Assembly: GCA_032128415.1 (NCBI GenBank)
Contig: JAQBGW010000134.1
Location: 6,092-70,091 of the forward strand
DNA length: 64,000 bases
Direction of reading: 5' to 3'
Source: Ga0077527 sp032128415
GTDB taxonomy: Bacteria; Pseudomonadota; Gammaproteobacteria; Burkholderiales; SG8-41
The translations under genes were made by a program, and so were the position numbers. Positions within the stretch are counted from its first letter, which is position 1. Each line of letters opens with the position of its first letter. The notes beneath the pieces were generated by a model. It saw only the letters and a list, made by a program, of their open reading frames with translations, was not told the origin of the DNA and made no database searches. Below are positions 16,673-26,045 of this stretch, piece by piece.

Positions 16673-17401
16673 TTACATCTGCTGCAGATCGCGGAGCAGT
16701 TGCCGGGTGTGCAGCGTTTGGTTGCCGAGACAGTGATTGATCAATGCGCGCATCAACACCTTGCCTTGCTGAATAGTCTGGGGGTTTTCATAACGATCGA
16801 CAGCCATGTCGATCAGCGTCTGCCCCGCTAATTCTACGCCGCTTTGCGGAGTAATCTCGGCGGCGGGTACCGGCCCGCGATCCGGAATGTAACGATACAG
16901 CCGGTCGCCGGCGATGGGCGTGCCGCCGGCGACCTCCCGGTCGAGCACCAGGCCGTATCCCAGCTCGCGCAGCAATACCCGCTCGAAGCGTCGCAGCACG
17001 GCACCGTGATCCCGATCATCCGGCAATTGCGCCAACGCCGCGGCATAGGCCTCGAACAGCTGTTCATGCGGATCTTCGCGGGGCAGCAGCTTGAGCATCA
17101 ATTCGTTGAGATAAAAACCACAGATCAGACTCAGGCCCCGCAGCGGCCGGTAGCCACCCTGCCATTCAGCCTTATGCAAGGTCTTCAACTCGGTTTTGCC
17201 TGTCCAACCCAACAGCAGCGGCTGAAACGCCATCAGCACACCCCGCAATGCCGAACGTGGCCGGCGGGCACCGCGGGCAATAACGGCAACTCGCCCCACT
17301 TCCCGGGTATAGGTTTCTACGACCAGGCTGGTCTCCCGGTACGGGTAGGTATGCAGCAGATAAGCCGATTGGCCGTCGCGGCGTACGCGATCAACGGCCA
17401 T
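16673..17401 (-). CDS. recO: DNA repair protein RecO
   Basis: A 242-residue recombination mediator. The N-terminal OB-fold begins around AYLLHTYPYRETSLVVETYTRE, followed by the helical RecO C-terminal domain. It loads RecA onto SSB-coated DNA together with RecR. The zinc-binding cysteines found in some RecO proteins are absent, as usual for proteobacteria. It is separated from era by an AT-rich 70-bp gap, unlike the tightly packed neighbours. Confidence 0.93.
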   Translation of the reverse strand: MAVDRVRRDGQSAYLLHTYPYRETSLVVETYTREVGRVAVIARGARRPRSALRGVLMAFQPLLLGWTGKTELKTLHKAEWQGGYRPLRGLSLICGFYLNELMLKLLPREDPHEQLFEAYAAALAQLPDDRDHGAVLRRFERVLLRELGYGLVLDREVAGGTPIAGDRLYRYIPDRGPVPAAEITPQSGVELAGQTLIDMAVDRYENPQTIQQGKVLMRALINHCLGNQTLHTRQLLRDLQQM

Positions 17402-17471
17402 GGATCAATTCCAGCATGAGTTAAAATACTTATTAATAATATTATGTAACATCTTGTTTTTATTAATTATT
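17402..17471. other. AT-rich spacer between era and recO
   Basis: A 70-bp stretch composed largely of A and T (runs such as TTATTAATAATATTATG and TTTTTATTAATTATTTTAA) inside an otherwise compact GC-rich operon. It may hold an internal promoter for recO-pdxJ-acpS-nagZ; no single -35/-10 pair stands out. Confidence 0.4.
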
Positions 17472-18365
17472 TTAATCTAACCCCATGCGCAGCAATATCG
17501 CCTGATCATCCGCCCAGCCCGACTTTACCTTGACCCAGACTTCGAGAAACACTTTGCCGCCAAACAAGCGCTCCATGTCTTTGCGGGCCAGCGTCGCGAT
17601 CTGCTTGAGCTTCTCGCCTTTGGCGCCAATGACGATGCCCTTTTGCCCGGCTTTATCTACCAGAATAGCAGCATGAATGCGGCGCAAGCCACCTGCCTCC
17701 GTCTCAAAGCGCTCAATCTCCACCATTGCTGAATACGGCAGCTCGGCGCCGAGCAGATGGAACAGTTTTTCGCGCAGCAACTCTGCCGCCAATGTGCGCT
17801 CGCTCGCCGTGGTGAATTCATCTTCACCGTAGAGTGGCTCCCGCAACGGCAGCAACGGTCGCACTGCCGCCAATAATTCTTCAGTGCCGACACCGCTCTT
17901 CGCCGATACCGGCACAATGGCAGCCGGGTGCGCCAATGCATCGAGATCCCGGATATAGGGCAGCAGCTCATTCTTATTGCTGAGAACATCGATTTTATTG
18001 ACGGCGATGACCAGCGGCGCACCATCCTGCAGCATCGGCAGCAGCGCCCGCTCTTCAGCATCCAGTCGCAGCGATTCGACCACCCAGACCACTACATCCA
18101 CATCGACGATGCTGCGCGAGACGCTGCGATTCATCAGTCGGTTCATTTCATTGCCATGCTGCCTCTGGAATCCCGGGGTATCGACAAACACGTACTGCGC
18201 ACCGGGCCGGGTCACGATACCGACGATGCGCTGACGGGTGGTTTGCGGCCGGCGCGAGGTAATGCTGACTTTCTGGCCGACGAGTTGATTGAGCAATGTG
18301 GACTTGCCCACATTCGGTCGACCGACGATGGCCAGATATCCGGAGTGATGATCAGTAGCTGTCAT
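17472..18365 (-). CDS. era: GTPase Era
   Basis: A 297-residue GTPase for 16S rRNA maturation and 30S assembly. G1 GRPNVGKS, G3 DTPGF, G4 NKID and G5 VSAKSG are seen, followed by a C-terminal KH domain with VIGAKGEKLKQI. It overlaps the rnc stop by 4 bp (ATGA), the classic rnc-era coupling. Confidence 0.97.
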   Translation of the reverse strand: MTATDHHSGYLAIVGRPNVGKSTLLNQLVGQKVSITSRRPQTTRQRIVGIVTRPGAQYVFVDTPGFQRQHGNEMNRLMNRSVSRSIVDVDVVVWVVESLRLDAEERALLPMLQDGAPLVIAVNKIDVLSNKNELLPYIRDLDALAHPAAIVPVSAKSGVGTEELLAAVRPLLPLREPLYGEDEFTTASERTLAAELLREKLFHLLGAELPYSAMVEIERFETEAGGLRRIHAAILVDKAGQKGIVIGAKGEKLKQIATLARKDMERLFGGKVFLEVWVKVKSGWADDQAILLRMGLD

Positions 18366-19039
18366 GGACGGCTGGCGAGCAGATAGGCTTTGCGCGCGGC
18401 GTCCTGCTCGGCAGCGCGACGGCTAGTACCCGTGCCCTCGGTGCGGATGTCCATGACCTCCAGAACACACTGCACCTGGAATGTCTGTTCATGTGCCCGG
18501 CCCAGTGTGGCGAGCAGTATATAGCTGGGCAACGGCATGCCCTTGCCCTGAGCCAATTCCTGCAGCAGCGTTTTTGCATCCTTACCGGTGTCCTCCGGGT
18601 CTATGGCAGAAAGACTGTCGGCGAACAGTTTTTTGATCACGGCCTGGGCTGCAGAAAATCCACCATCGAGCATGACTGCACCGACCAGTGCCTCGACAGC
18701 ATCCGCCAAAATCGACGGACGACGTGCGCCGCCGCTTTTCAGCTCCCCTTCGCCGAGTAACAAGGCATCGCCCACATTGATCGCCAGGGCAATACGGTGC
18801 AGTGCGTCCTGATTGACCAGATTGGCGCGCAGGCGAGATAGTTCGCCTTCGCTGAGATTGGGAAATCGTCCGTGTAATTCAAGCGCTATGGCACAGTTGA
18901 CGATACTGTCGCCAAGAAATTCCAGCCGTTCGTTGTGTACAACTCCATATGAGCGGTGGGTCAACGCCCGTCGTAACAACTCCGGATCGCTGAAACGATG
19001 CCCTATGCGCTGACTGACGTCGCCCGGGTCCACATTCAC
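18362..19039 (-). CDS. rnc: ribonuclease III
   Basis: A 225-residue double-stranded-RNA endonuclease. The catalytic signature ERLEFLGDSIVN and a C-terminal double-stranded-RNA-binding domain (DAKTLLQELAQGKGMPLPSY, then GTSRRAAEQDAARKAYL) are both present. It processes rRNA precursors and regulates mRNAs. It lies between the DUF4845 gene and era. Confidence 0.97.
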   Translation of the reverse strand: MNVDPGDVSQRIGHRFSDPELLRRALTHRSYGVVHNERLEFLGDSIVNCAIALELHGRFPNLSEGELSRLRANLVNQDALHRIALAINVGDALLLGEGELKSGGARRPSILADAVEALVGAVMLDGGFSAAQAVIKKLFADSLSAIDPEDTGKDAKTLLQELAQGKGMPLPSYILLATLGRAHEQTFQVQCVLEVMDIRTEGTGTSRRAAEQDAARKAYLLASRP

Positions 19040-19057
19040 TGCGACGTCCGCTCCCGG

Positions 19058-19414
19058 TTATTTCTCGGAGGTAGGGCGAAAATCCATGCAGGCGCTGAGA
19101 TTGTAGAACAGCGGCACGCGCATCGTGTAACTTGCACTGAAGGTAATTCCGTTACCCTCTTTGACGACTTCAATATCGTTGTAGACGATCGCCTTGATGT
19201 TATCAATCCCAGAACGATTATTAAATGAGCTGTTGATTTCGCCACGCGTTGCAGTCAGCATGGCCGAATCAGCAGCCATTGCCCGGAAAATTTTCTGGAT
19301 GGTGTAAAACTCTGAATACGCCGGGCCAATCTTGAAACCAAGCAACAGGATCGCGATGGCAATGAACGCAAATACCAGAAAGCCCGTGATGGTAATACCG
19401 CGCTGAGCGTGCAT
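19058..19414 (-). CDS. DUF4845 membrane-anchored protein
   Basis: A 118-residue protein with one N-terminal membrane helix (GITITGFLVFAFIAIAILLLGFK, about residues 6-28) and a small periplasmic domain, matching DUF4845. This family is commonly found between lepB and rnc in betaproteobacteria. The pilin-like N-terminus (QRGITITGF) hints at a pseudopilin-type fold, but there is no clear prepilin cleavage motif. The ATG at 19414 has GGAGAG upstream; the longer frame overlaps lepB. Confidence 0.85.
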   Translation of the reverse strand: MHAQRGITITGFLVFAFIAIAILLLGFKIGPAYSEFYTIQKIFRAMAADSAMLTATRGEINSSFNNRSGIDNIKAIVYNDIEVVKEGNGITFSASYTMRVPLFYNLSACMDFRPTSEK

Positions 19415-19433
19415 GAAAATCTCTCCTTCCAGT

Positions 19434-20237
19434 TCAATCGATCGAATGACCAATCCGCTTGAAATCGTCAAAATTCCACCATATCAAAAACGCCTTGCCG
19501 ACTATGTTCCGCTCCGGCACAAATCCCCAGTAACGACTGTCACTGCTGCTGTCCCGGTTATCCCCCATCATGAAGTAATGACCTGTCGGCACCTTGCAGC
19601 GAAAACCGCCTTCATTGTAGGCACAATTCTCGCGGAAGGGAAACCGCTGCACTCCACCCAGTTGCACTGGCGGCACCTCCGCCTGCAACAGCACAGCGTG
19701 CAGATGTTCACCTAAATGTTCCTGCATGCGCCGGGTGGTCACAAAATTGAGTCCACCTTCCAGATAATTGTAATCGCCATCTTCGCGTACGGGCACAGCC
19801 TTGCCGTTGATGGTCAGCCGTTTGCCGGAATAGACAATTTCGTCACCGGGCAATCCGACAACGCGCTTGATGTAGTCCAGCGCAGGATTTTCTGGAAAGC
19901 GAAACACCATCACTTCGCCGCGCCGCGGGTCGTTGACTTCAATCACTCGCGTATTGAGCACCGGCACCCGGATACCATAGGTAAATTTGTTGACCAGGAT
20001 AAAATCGCCGATCAGCAGCGTCGGCAACATGGACCCTGAGGGAATCTTGAAAGGCTCGACTAGAAACGAGCGCAGCAGAAACACCACCAGAATGACCGGG
20101 AAAAAACTGACCGGATATTCAATCCACCACGGTTGCGCAGTGCCCGCAGCGCGCCGCTTGCCGAAGTAGAGGGCTTCGGCCAGCCAGACCGTGCCAGTCA
20201 GCACCAGCAGCACCAGCATTCCGAGCGCAAAGTTCAT
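19434..20237 (-). CDS. lepB: signal peptidase I
   Basis: A 267-residue inner-membrane protease that removes signal peptides from exported proteins. Two N-terminal membrane segments are followed by catalytic Ser69 in IPSGSMLPTL and Lys124 in DYIKRVVGLPGD, plus the GDNRDSSSDSRYWG box. It follows lepA by 12 bp, the conserved lepA-lepB pair. Confidence 0.97.
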   Translation of the reverse strand: MNFALGMLVLLVLTGTVWLAEALYFGKRRAAGTAQPWWIEYPVSFFPVILVVFLLRSFLVEPFKIPSGSMLPTLLIGDFILVNKFTYGIRVPVLNTRVIEVNDPRRGEVMVFRFPENPALDYIKRVVGLPGDEIVYSGKRLTINGKAVPVREDGDYNYLEGGLNFVTTRRMQEHLGEHLHAVLLQAEVPPVQLGGVQRFPFRENCAYNEGGFRCKVPTGHYFMMGDNRDSSSDSRYWGFVPERNIVGKAFLIWWNFDDFKRIGHSID

Positions 20238-20249
20238 TTCCAGTAGTCC

Positions 20250-22040
20250 TTACTTGTCAATCTGCAGTATGGCGAGGAACGCTTCCTGCGGAATTTCAAC
20301 AGTACCCACCTGTTTCATGCGTTTCTTGCCCGCTTTCTGCTTTTCCAGAAGTTTTTTCTTGCGGGAAATATCGCCGCCGTAACATTTTGCCAGCACGTTC
20401 TTGCGCATCGCCTTGACCGTCTCGCGGGCGATGATATGCGCGCCGATGGCCGCCTGCACGGCGATATCGAACATCTGGCGCGGAATCAATTTACGCATTT
20501 TTGCTGCAACCTCGCGACCGCGATATTGTGAATTGGCGCGGTGCACGATCAGCGACAGCGCATCAACGCGCTCGCTGTTGATCAGGATGTCCAACCGCAC
20601 CATGTCACCGGCACGATATTCGAGGAAATCGTAGTCTAGCGAAGCATAACCGCGGGATACCGATTTCAGGCGATCGAAAAAATCCATAACCACTTCGCTC
20701 AGTGGCAATTCATAGGTCAGCATGACCTGACGGCCCAGATACTGCATGTTGCGCTGCTGGCCGCGCTTTTCGGTACAAAGGGTCATCACCGGACCCACGT
20801 ATTCGCTAGGCACCAGAATCGAAGCTGTAATGATCGGTTCGCGAATTTCCTCGATCTCCGTCACCTCGGGCAACCGTGATGGATTCTCGATTTCGATCAC
20901 ACTGCCGTCACGGAGCGCAACCTGGTACACCACCGTCGGCGCCGTAGTGATGAGCGACATGTTGTATTCACGCTCCAACCGCTCTTGCACGATATCCATG
21001 TGCAGCAGGCCGAGAAAACCGCAACGAAAACCGAACCCCAGCGCCTGCGACGATTCCGGCTCAAAGCGCAACGACGAATCATTCAGATGCAGCTTCTCCA
21101 GCGCGTTACGCAGTGCCTCATATTCGTTTGACTCTACCGGGTAGAGTCCGGCAAAGACCTGCGGCTTGATTTCCTTGAATCCCGGCAAGGCCTCTTGTGC
21201 AGGATTGGTAGCCAAAGTCAGCGTGTCGCCGACCTTTGTTGCCTGCAACTCCTTGATGCCGGCAATGACAAAACCCACTTCACCTGCTGCCAGACGCTCC
21301 CGCGCCTGCGATTTCGGTGTAAACACTCCGACCTGTTCGCACAGGTGAACGCTGCCGGTAGACATCAGTTGAATGCGATCCCTGGGTTTTAATTCCCCAT
21401 CGAAAACGCGCACCAACATCACCACGCCGACATAATTGTCAAACCAGGAATCAATCATCAGTGCCTTCAGCGGCGCCGCCGGATCACCCTTGGGCGGCGG
21501 AATCAGACTGACCACCGCCTCGAGCACGTCGGTAATGCCTTCCCCGCTTTTGGCGCTTACTCTGACAGCGTCCTTCGCCGGAATACCGATAATATCTTCA
21601 ATCTCCTCGGCGACGCGCTCCGGCTCGACTTGCGGCAAATCCATCTTGTTCAGCACCGGGACGACTTCCACGCCCTGCTCAATAGCGGTATAACAGTTAG
21701 CCACCGTCTGCGCTTCCACGCCCTGCGACGCATCCACCACCAGCAACGCGCCCTCGCAAGCCGCCAGCGAACGCGATACCTCGTACGAAAAATCCACATG
21801 ACCCGGCGTGTCGATCAGATTGAGCTGGTAAGACTTTCCATCACGGGCACGATAAGTCAGTGCTGCAGTCTGCGCCTTGATGGTAATGCCGCGCTCTCTT
21901 TCGAGATCCATGGAATCGAGTACCTGCGATTCCATCTCGCGGTCAGACAACCCGCCGCACAATTGTATGAAGCGATCAGCCAGCGTTGATTTGCCGTGAT
22001 CGATGTGCGCGATGATGGAGAAATTTCGAATATGCTGCAC
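20250..22040 (-). CDS. lepA: elongation factor 4 (LepA)
   Basis: A 596-residue ribosome-associated GTPase. G1 AHIDHGKST, the DTPGHVDF box and NKMDLP are present, with the EF4-specific C-terminal domain ending KKRMKQVGTVEIPQEAFLAIL. It affects translation initiation and back-translocation. The predicted start is a GTG at 22040 with no clear Shine-Dalgarno. A strong terminator lies just upstream, so lepA probably has its own promoter in the short gap. Confidence 0.97.
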   Translation of the reverse strand: MQHIRNFSIIAHIDHGKSTLADRFIQLCGGLSDREMESQVLDSMDLERERGITIKAQTAALTYRARDGKSYQLNLIDTPGHVDFSYEVSRSLAACEGALLVVDASQGVEAQTVANCYTAIEQGVEVVPVLNKMDLPQVEPERVAEEIEDIIGIPAKDAVRVSAKSGEGITDVLEAVVSLIPPPKGDPAAPLKALMIDSWFDNYVGVVMLVRVFDGELKPRDRIQLMSTGSVHLCEQVGVFTPKSQARERLAAGEVGFVIAGIKELQATKVGDTLTLATNPAQEALPGFKEIKPQVFAGLYPVESNEYEALRNALEKLHLNDSSLRFEPESSQALGFGFRCGFLGLLHMDIVQERLEREYNMSLITTAPTVVYQVALRDGSVIEIENPSRLPEVTEIEEIREPIITASILVPSEYVGPVMTLCTEKRGQQRNMQYLGRQVMLTYELPLSEVVMDFFDRLKSVSRGYASLDYDFLEYRAGDMVRLDILINSERVDALSLIVHRANSQYRGREVAAKMRKLIPRQMFDIAVQAAIGAHIIARETVKAMRKNVLAKCYGGDISRKKKLLEKQKAGKKRMKQVGTVEIPQEAFLAILQIDK

Positions 22041-22058
22041 TTAAATTCAATCGCCCAG

Positions 22059-22092
22059 AAAAAAAGGACACCCAGGCTTCGCCGGAGTGCCC
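22059..22092 (-). terminator. rho-independent terminator of the rpoE-degP-glutaredoxin operon
   Basis: On the minus strand a 12-position stem (one mismatch, two or three G-U pairs), GGGCACTCCGGC / GCCTGGGTGTCC, closes on a GAA loop and is followed directly by seven T. It separates the sigma-E operon from lepA. Confidence 0.85.
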
Positions 22093-22117
22093 CGATCCGT
22101 TCGTAAGATCGCGTATT

Positions 22118-22381
22118 TTAGCGGATTTTCCGCAAGTAATCAGTAACTAAAGGCCGGTCAAGGTGGTATTGACACAGCTCGAGATCACCGTGAAACAGGA
22201 CGGGGACCCGCTCACCGTAACGTTCCGCCAATGCAGGTTCGCTATCGACGTCGATCACCGCAAGCTTAAAGGGCTCGCGGGTCTGCAATGTCTGCAGACC
22301 CGCGAGCATGTCGTCGCACAGATGGCACCAGCGGCGACTATAAAGCGTCAACGCAACGCCGCGGCGTTCAGTTATTTCCAT
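22118..22381 (-). CDS. glutaredoxin-like thiol-disulfide protein
   Basis: An 87-residue thioredoxin-fold protein with a CHLC redox pair (C19, C22) and the cis-Pro segment RVPVLFHGD, matching the glutaredoxin-like (DUF836) family. The ATG at 22381 overlaps the degP-like gene by 14 bp. As the last gene of the envelope-stress operon it might serve thiol homeostasis, but the partner is unknown. Confidence 0.88.
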   Translation of the reverse strand: MEITERRGVALTLYSRRWCHLCDDMLAGLQTLQTREPFKLAVIDVDSEPALAERYGERVPVLFHGDLELCQYHLDRPLVTDYLRKIR

Positions 22382-23747
22382 CAAGTCGGAACGGGATGTA
22401 CAGCGAATTGCCACCGCGCCGCACCAGCAGCGCTACAATCCGCCCCTTATCGAATCCGCCCATTAGCTGGCGGAATTGCTCCACAGATTTCACGTCCTGG
22501 TTGTTGACGGCAAGAATCACGTCGCCCCGACGTATGCCCGCTCGCGCCGCCACCCCCTGAACGTTGTCGACAAAAATGCCACCTTCGATCTTCAGCTCCT
22601 TGCGTTGGGCGTCGGTAAGATCTGCCAGGCCCATACCGTATTGCACGGCCGCCGCCGGCGGCTTGCCGCCACGCGCCTGCTGGTGCCGTAGGTCATCTTT
22701 CAGTTCCGCCACCGTAATCTGCAAGTCGCGCGCGGCCTTGTTGCGCCACACACGCACTGTCACTTTGCTGCCCGGCTTGGTACCACCAACCACACGCGGT
22801 AAATCCTCGGATGCATTAACCACTTTCCCGTCAAATTGGAGTATGACATCGCCCGATTCAATGCCCGCTTTATCTGCCGGCCCATCTTTCTCAACCGAGT
22901 TCACCAGTGCACCCTGCGGTTTGCTCAAGCCGAATCCATTGGCCAGTTCCTTCGTCACCGATTGAATGACCACGCCAATGCGGCCGCGAGTCACCCTCCC
23001 GGTGGTGCGCAATTGCTGCGCAATACCGTTCGCCACGTCGATGGGAATTGCAAAAGACAGGCCCATGAAACCACCGGTCCGGCTGTATATCTGCGAATTG
23101 ATGCCCACAACTTCACCCTTCATGTTAAACAGCGGTCCTCCGGAGTTGCCGGGATTTACTGCGACGTCGGTCTGAATGAAAGGAACGAAATTCTCTTGGG
23201 GCAGCGACCGCCCTTTTGCACTGACAATGCCGGCAGTCACCGTATTGTCAAACCCGAACGGTGAACCAATGGCAACGACCCACTCTCCCACTTTCAGACT
23301 GCCCGGATCGCCGAATTGCACGATCGGCAAATTGTCCGCTTCAATCTTGATCAGTGCCACGTCCGTGCGACGATCGGCGCCGATGACTTTTGCCTTGAAT
23401 TCGCGTTTGTCGGTCAGCCTAACCGTTACATCATCGGCCGAATCAACCACATGGGCATTGGTCAGAATATAACCATCATTCGAAATGATGAAGCCTGATC
23501 CCAACGACTGCGACTGGAACTCCCGCGGTCCGGGATTCGGGATAAAGCGCCGGAAAAATTCGTAGAACGGATCATTCTCATCGAGTTGCGGCATCTGCGG
23601 TGATGCCGCATTGCGCGTTGATTGTGTGGTGCTGATATTCACCACAGCAGCGCCATGCTTCTCCACCAGTTCGGTAAAGTCCGGGAGCTGCGCTGTCGAT
23701 GGCAACGGCAATAGCAGACAAAGAGCCAGAATCAGGGATCTGAACAT
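22368..23747 (-). CDS. DegP/DegQ/MucD-type periplasmic serine protease
   Basis: A 459-residue HtrA-family protease-chaperone. The signal peptide (MFRSLILALCLLLPLPSTAQ) is followed by a trypsin-like domain with His in TNAHVV, Asp in RTDVALI and Ser in GNSGGPL, then two PDZ domains (around GRIGVVIQSVTKEL and the C-terminal GIFVDNVQG). It degrades or refolds damaged envelope proteins. Position after rpoE-rseA-mucB matches mucD in the Pseudomonas algU-mucABCD cluster, without mucC. Confidence 0.93.
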   Translation of the reverse strand: MFRSLILALCLLLPLPSTAQLPDFTELVEKHGAAVVNISTTQSTRNAASPQMPQLDENDPFYEFFRRFIPNPGPREFQSQSLGSGFIISNDGYILTNAHVVDSADDVTVRLTDKREFKAKVIGADRRTDVALIKIEADNLPIVQFGDPGSLKVGEWVVAIGSPFGFDNTVTAGIVSAKGRSLPQENFVPFIQTDVAVNPGNSGGPLFNMKGEVVGINSQIYSRTGGFMGLSFAIPIDVANGIAQQLRTTGRVTRGRIGVVIQSVTKELANGFGLSKPQGALVNSVEKDGPADKAGIESGDVILQFDGKVVNASEDLPRVVGGTKPGSKVTVRVWRNKAARDLQITVAELKDDLRHQQARGGKPPAAAVQYGMGLADLTDAQRKELKIEGGIFVDNVQGVAARAGIRRGDVILAVNNQDVKSVEQFRQLMGGFDKGRIVALLVRRGGNSLYIPFRLDGNN

Positions 23748-23806
23748 GTTCAGCCTTTCTAGTAATACATTATGAGGAGATTTTTACTAACAGTAAGAAA
23801 TTGGAG

Positions 23807-24778
23807 CTACCGCTGGATCGCAAGCGCGCTCTTCGGCTCGACTGATTTCGCGAATCGCATCACAGTTTCAGCCGGCGTTTCACCCAGAACCGTAACCGTA
23901 TGTCCTGCAACCGGGCGACTGTAGAAATACACTGCACCCTGATGCCTCAAAATTTCTTTTCTACCTTTTTTGGTACCGGGTTCGATAAAAACTGAAATCG
24001 CAGCGAGGCCATCAGAAAAAACGAGATGCGATACAGTCCCTTTTTTACCAGGCATGGAGCGCCGCAACTCCATCACCTTTCGAAAACCTGCAGGCTGATC
24101 ACTGACCACCCAGCCTGAATCGCCGGTATCGTTTGCAGTCAGTGCCGAACGATCGACTCTCCAATTCTGCTTTGAGCTGATTGCGGCATATCGCGACATC
24201 ACCATTTCCCGGCGAAACGGCCCACCGATCTGCAGCGTCGTAAATGCAAAAGATTCGACGATCTCGTTCTTCTCGTTCATCGTCAATGAACGCAGCGTCA
24301 AACCTGTTTGCACATCAGCGCAAAAACGGCGCGCATAGCGCAAGTTGTCCTGAGGCAGCAAAGCCACCCATAGACATTCTGTTCCTGCCACCCGATCCAC
24401 ACTACCTTTCACCACGCGGTAATGCCGTGCCAGATCAGGAATCTGTTCCGGCTCAATAGAGAATTGACGTGACCCGCGAGGATCAATCAGGACAGTGCGT
24501 ATGCCCGGCAAGTAACAGGTGACCTGATCATTGGTACGCATGACTTCACGTGCCGGCCCGTCCATGATCTCGAGCCTTTCCAATACGCCGCCGGCGGGAT
24601 TGACGAAATGGGCGATGCTGGACATCTCCACTTTCCCGTCATGCTGAAATACGAATGTACCGGAATAATTGACCGTCCTGCCAGCTGCAGCCATTTTCCC
24701 GATAATAGCGAGAGCTTCCTCTTCTGCTACCGCGGCTGCAGGCAGAAATCCCAGAAAAATTACGAGCCAGATTCTCAT
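23807..24778 (-). CDS. sigma-E regulatory protein MucB/RseB
   Basis: A 323-residue periplasmic protein with a clear signal peptide (MRIWLVIFLGFLPAAAVAE) and the MucB/RseB lipoprotein-like first domain beginning VNYSGTFVFQHDGK. It binds the periplasmic part of RseA and shields it from proteolysis until envelope stress. It follows rseA in the same operon. Confidence 0.92.
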   Translation of the reverse strand: MRIWLVIFLGFLPAAAVAEEEALAIIGKMAAAGRTVNYSGTFVFQHDGKVEMSSIAHFVNPAGGVLERLEIMDGPAREVMRTNDQVTCYLPGIRTVLIDPRGSRQFSIEPEQIPDLARHYRVVKGSVDRVAGTECLWVALLPQDNLRYARRFCADVQTGLTLRSLTMNEKNEIVESFAFTTLQIGGPFRREMVMSRYAAISSKQNWRVDRSALTANDTGDSGWVVSDQPAGFRKVMELRRSMPGKKGTVSHLVFSDGLAAISVFIEPGTKKGRKEILRHQGAVYFYSRPVAGHTVTVLGETPAETVMRFAKSVEPKSALAIQR

Positions 24779-24807
24779 TGCGTATTAATGACGCGTTTTA
24801 ATCGCGT

Positions 24808-25323
24808 TTATTGTCCGGCAGCCGGGGCTATGGAAATCGTGCGGATGTAGGGAGCGACGCCATGCAAGCGGTTGCTGGGGGACACACCCTGATGCGCCAG
24901 CAGGTATTCATTCATCTGTCCGTCACTGGGCGTGCTGACCAGTTGCACTTCCGGCAACTGCTGAACCACTGGCGCAGTCCGGGCGATTTCCACCGGGGAC
25001 GGCAACAAATTGCCCGAAAATGCCATCCAGCCGACCACGGCTACGGCCGCGACCGACGCTGCTGCCGAAAGCGCGTAGGTCAATGGTCGGTTTATCCGTG
25101 CCGGGCGCCGCGGCGCGAGTATGGCTGGTTCGTCAACAATCGACGCTGCCACCCGGCCGGAGACATCAAATGCCGCCAGGTTTTCTCCGCGCAACACATC
25201 ACCAATCACGTGATAGGTCGCCCACGACTCCCGGATTTCCCTGTCCGCTTTAAGCCGGAGCAAGGCCTGACGAGCCTCTTGCCCGCCCAGTTCACCATCC
25301 ATCAACGCCGAAATCTTGTCCAT
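24808..25323 (-). CDS. rseA: anti-sigma-E factor RseA/MucA
   Basis: A 171-residue single-pass inner-membrane anti-sigma factor. The cytoplasmic RseA_N domain (MDKISALMDGELGGQEARQ...SWATYHVIGDVLRGE) precedes a membrane helix at about residues 86-106, then a Pro-rich periplasmic tail. It holds RpoE inactive; the release cascade would involve RseP, also encoded in this window at 51.5 kb. It starts 1 bp after the rpoE stop. Confidence 0.93.
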   Translation of the reverse strand: MDKISALMDGELGGQEARQALLRLKADREIRESWATYHVIGDVLRGENLAAFDVSGRVAASIVDEPAILAPRRPARINRPLTYALSAAASVAAVAVVGWMAFSGNLLPSPVEIARTAPVVQQLPEVQLVSTPSDGQMNEYLLAHQGVSPSNRLHGVAPYIRTISIAPAAGQ

Positions 25324-25324
25324 A

Positions 25325-25924
25325 TCACCATCTCCTGTCCTTGTTCGTGCCGAGCAAGGGTCTCAATTTCTCCGCCACCGCTTCCCGCGCCCGAAAAATC
25401 CGCGACCGGACGGTGCCCACCGGGCACTGCATAGCGACAGCGATTTCTTCGTAACTCAGACCCTCGATTTCCCGCAGGGTCAGCGCCGTCCTTAGCTCCT
25501 CTGGCAACATCTCCAGCGTTTGGTTCACGACATCTCCGACCTGCCGGCTCATCATCTGGTTTTCCGGCGTGTTCAAATCCCGCAACTGCTCCCCCGTTTC
25601 CAGGCTTTCAGCCTCTTCCGCATCCATTCCGGTGCTCGTCGGCGCCCGCCGCCCCTTCGCCACCAGATAATTCTTGGCGGTATTGATGCCTATTCGGTAC
25701 AGCCATGTATAGAACGCACTATCCCCGCGGAAGCCGGGCAGCGCGCGGTACGCCTTGATAAAAGCCTCCTGCGTCACGTCTTCCACTTCGCCAGGATCGC
25801 GTACAAAGCGCGACAGCAGGCGTCCAAGCTTGCGCTGGTATTTGATGACCAGCAAATCGAACGCGTGCTTATCGCCCTTCTGTACACGCTCCACCAACTG
25901 CTGATCGACTTCGCGATCGCTCAT
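25325..25924 (-). CDS. rpoE: RNA polymerase sigma-E factor (RpoE/AlgU)
   Basis: A 199-residue ECF sigma factor. Region 2 contains DVTQEAFIKAYRALPGFRGDSAF, and region 4 EIEGLSYEEIAVAMQCPVGTVRSRIFRARE. The start MSDREVDQQLVERVQKGD at 25924 matches RpoE proteins; the extra 27 codons of the open frame are not conserved. It heads the operon with rseA, mucB, degP and a glutaredoxin-like gene. Confidence 0.96.
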   Translation of the reverse strand: MSDREVDQQLVERVQKGDKHAFDLLVIKYQRKLGRLLSRFVRDPGEVEDVTQEAFIKAYRALPGFRGDSAFYTWLYRIGINTAKNYLVAKGRRAPTSTGMDAEEAESLETGEQLRDLNTPENQMMSRQVGDVVNQTLEMLPEELRTALTLREIEGLSYEEIAVAMQCPVGTVRSRIFRAREAVAEKLRPLLGTNKDRRW

Positions 25925-25989
25925 TTTTATCCGGTCCCTGATACTGCGGTGCACTGCCGGTGCGATAGCCTCGACGACCGGACAGGCGC

Positions 25990-26033
25990 TGGAGTATAAC
26001 TCCATGAATGGCAGCGCAAATCCTGGCGCTGCC
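25990..26033. promoter_or_regulatory. paired inverted repeats upstream of rpoE
   Basis: Two adjacent symmetric elements. TGGAGTATAACTCCA (25990-26004) has 6-bp arms around 3 nt. GGCAGCGC / GCGCTGCC (26010-26017 and 26026-26033) has an 8-nt loop. On the plus strand the second stem is followed by CGGTTTTT, terminator-like for a plus transcript although no plus gene precedes it. On the minus strand both would lie in the rpoE leader if the candidate sigma-E promoter is used. Confidence 0.5.
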
Positions 26034-26045
26034 CGGTTTTTGCAG

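Noticed and set aside
26010..26041. Plus-strand rho-independent terminator (stem plus TTTTT) upstream of rpoE
   Set aside because: No plus-strand gene precedes it, so a terminator role in that direction has no transcript to end; listed only as an inverted repeat.
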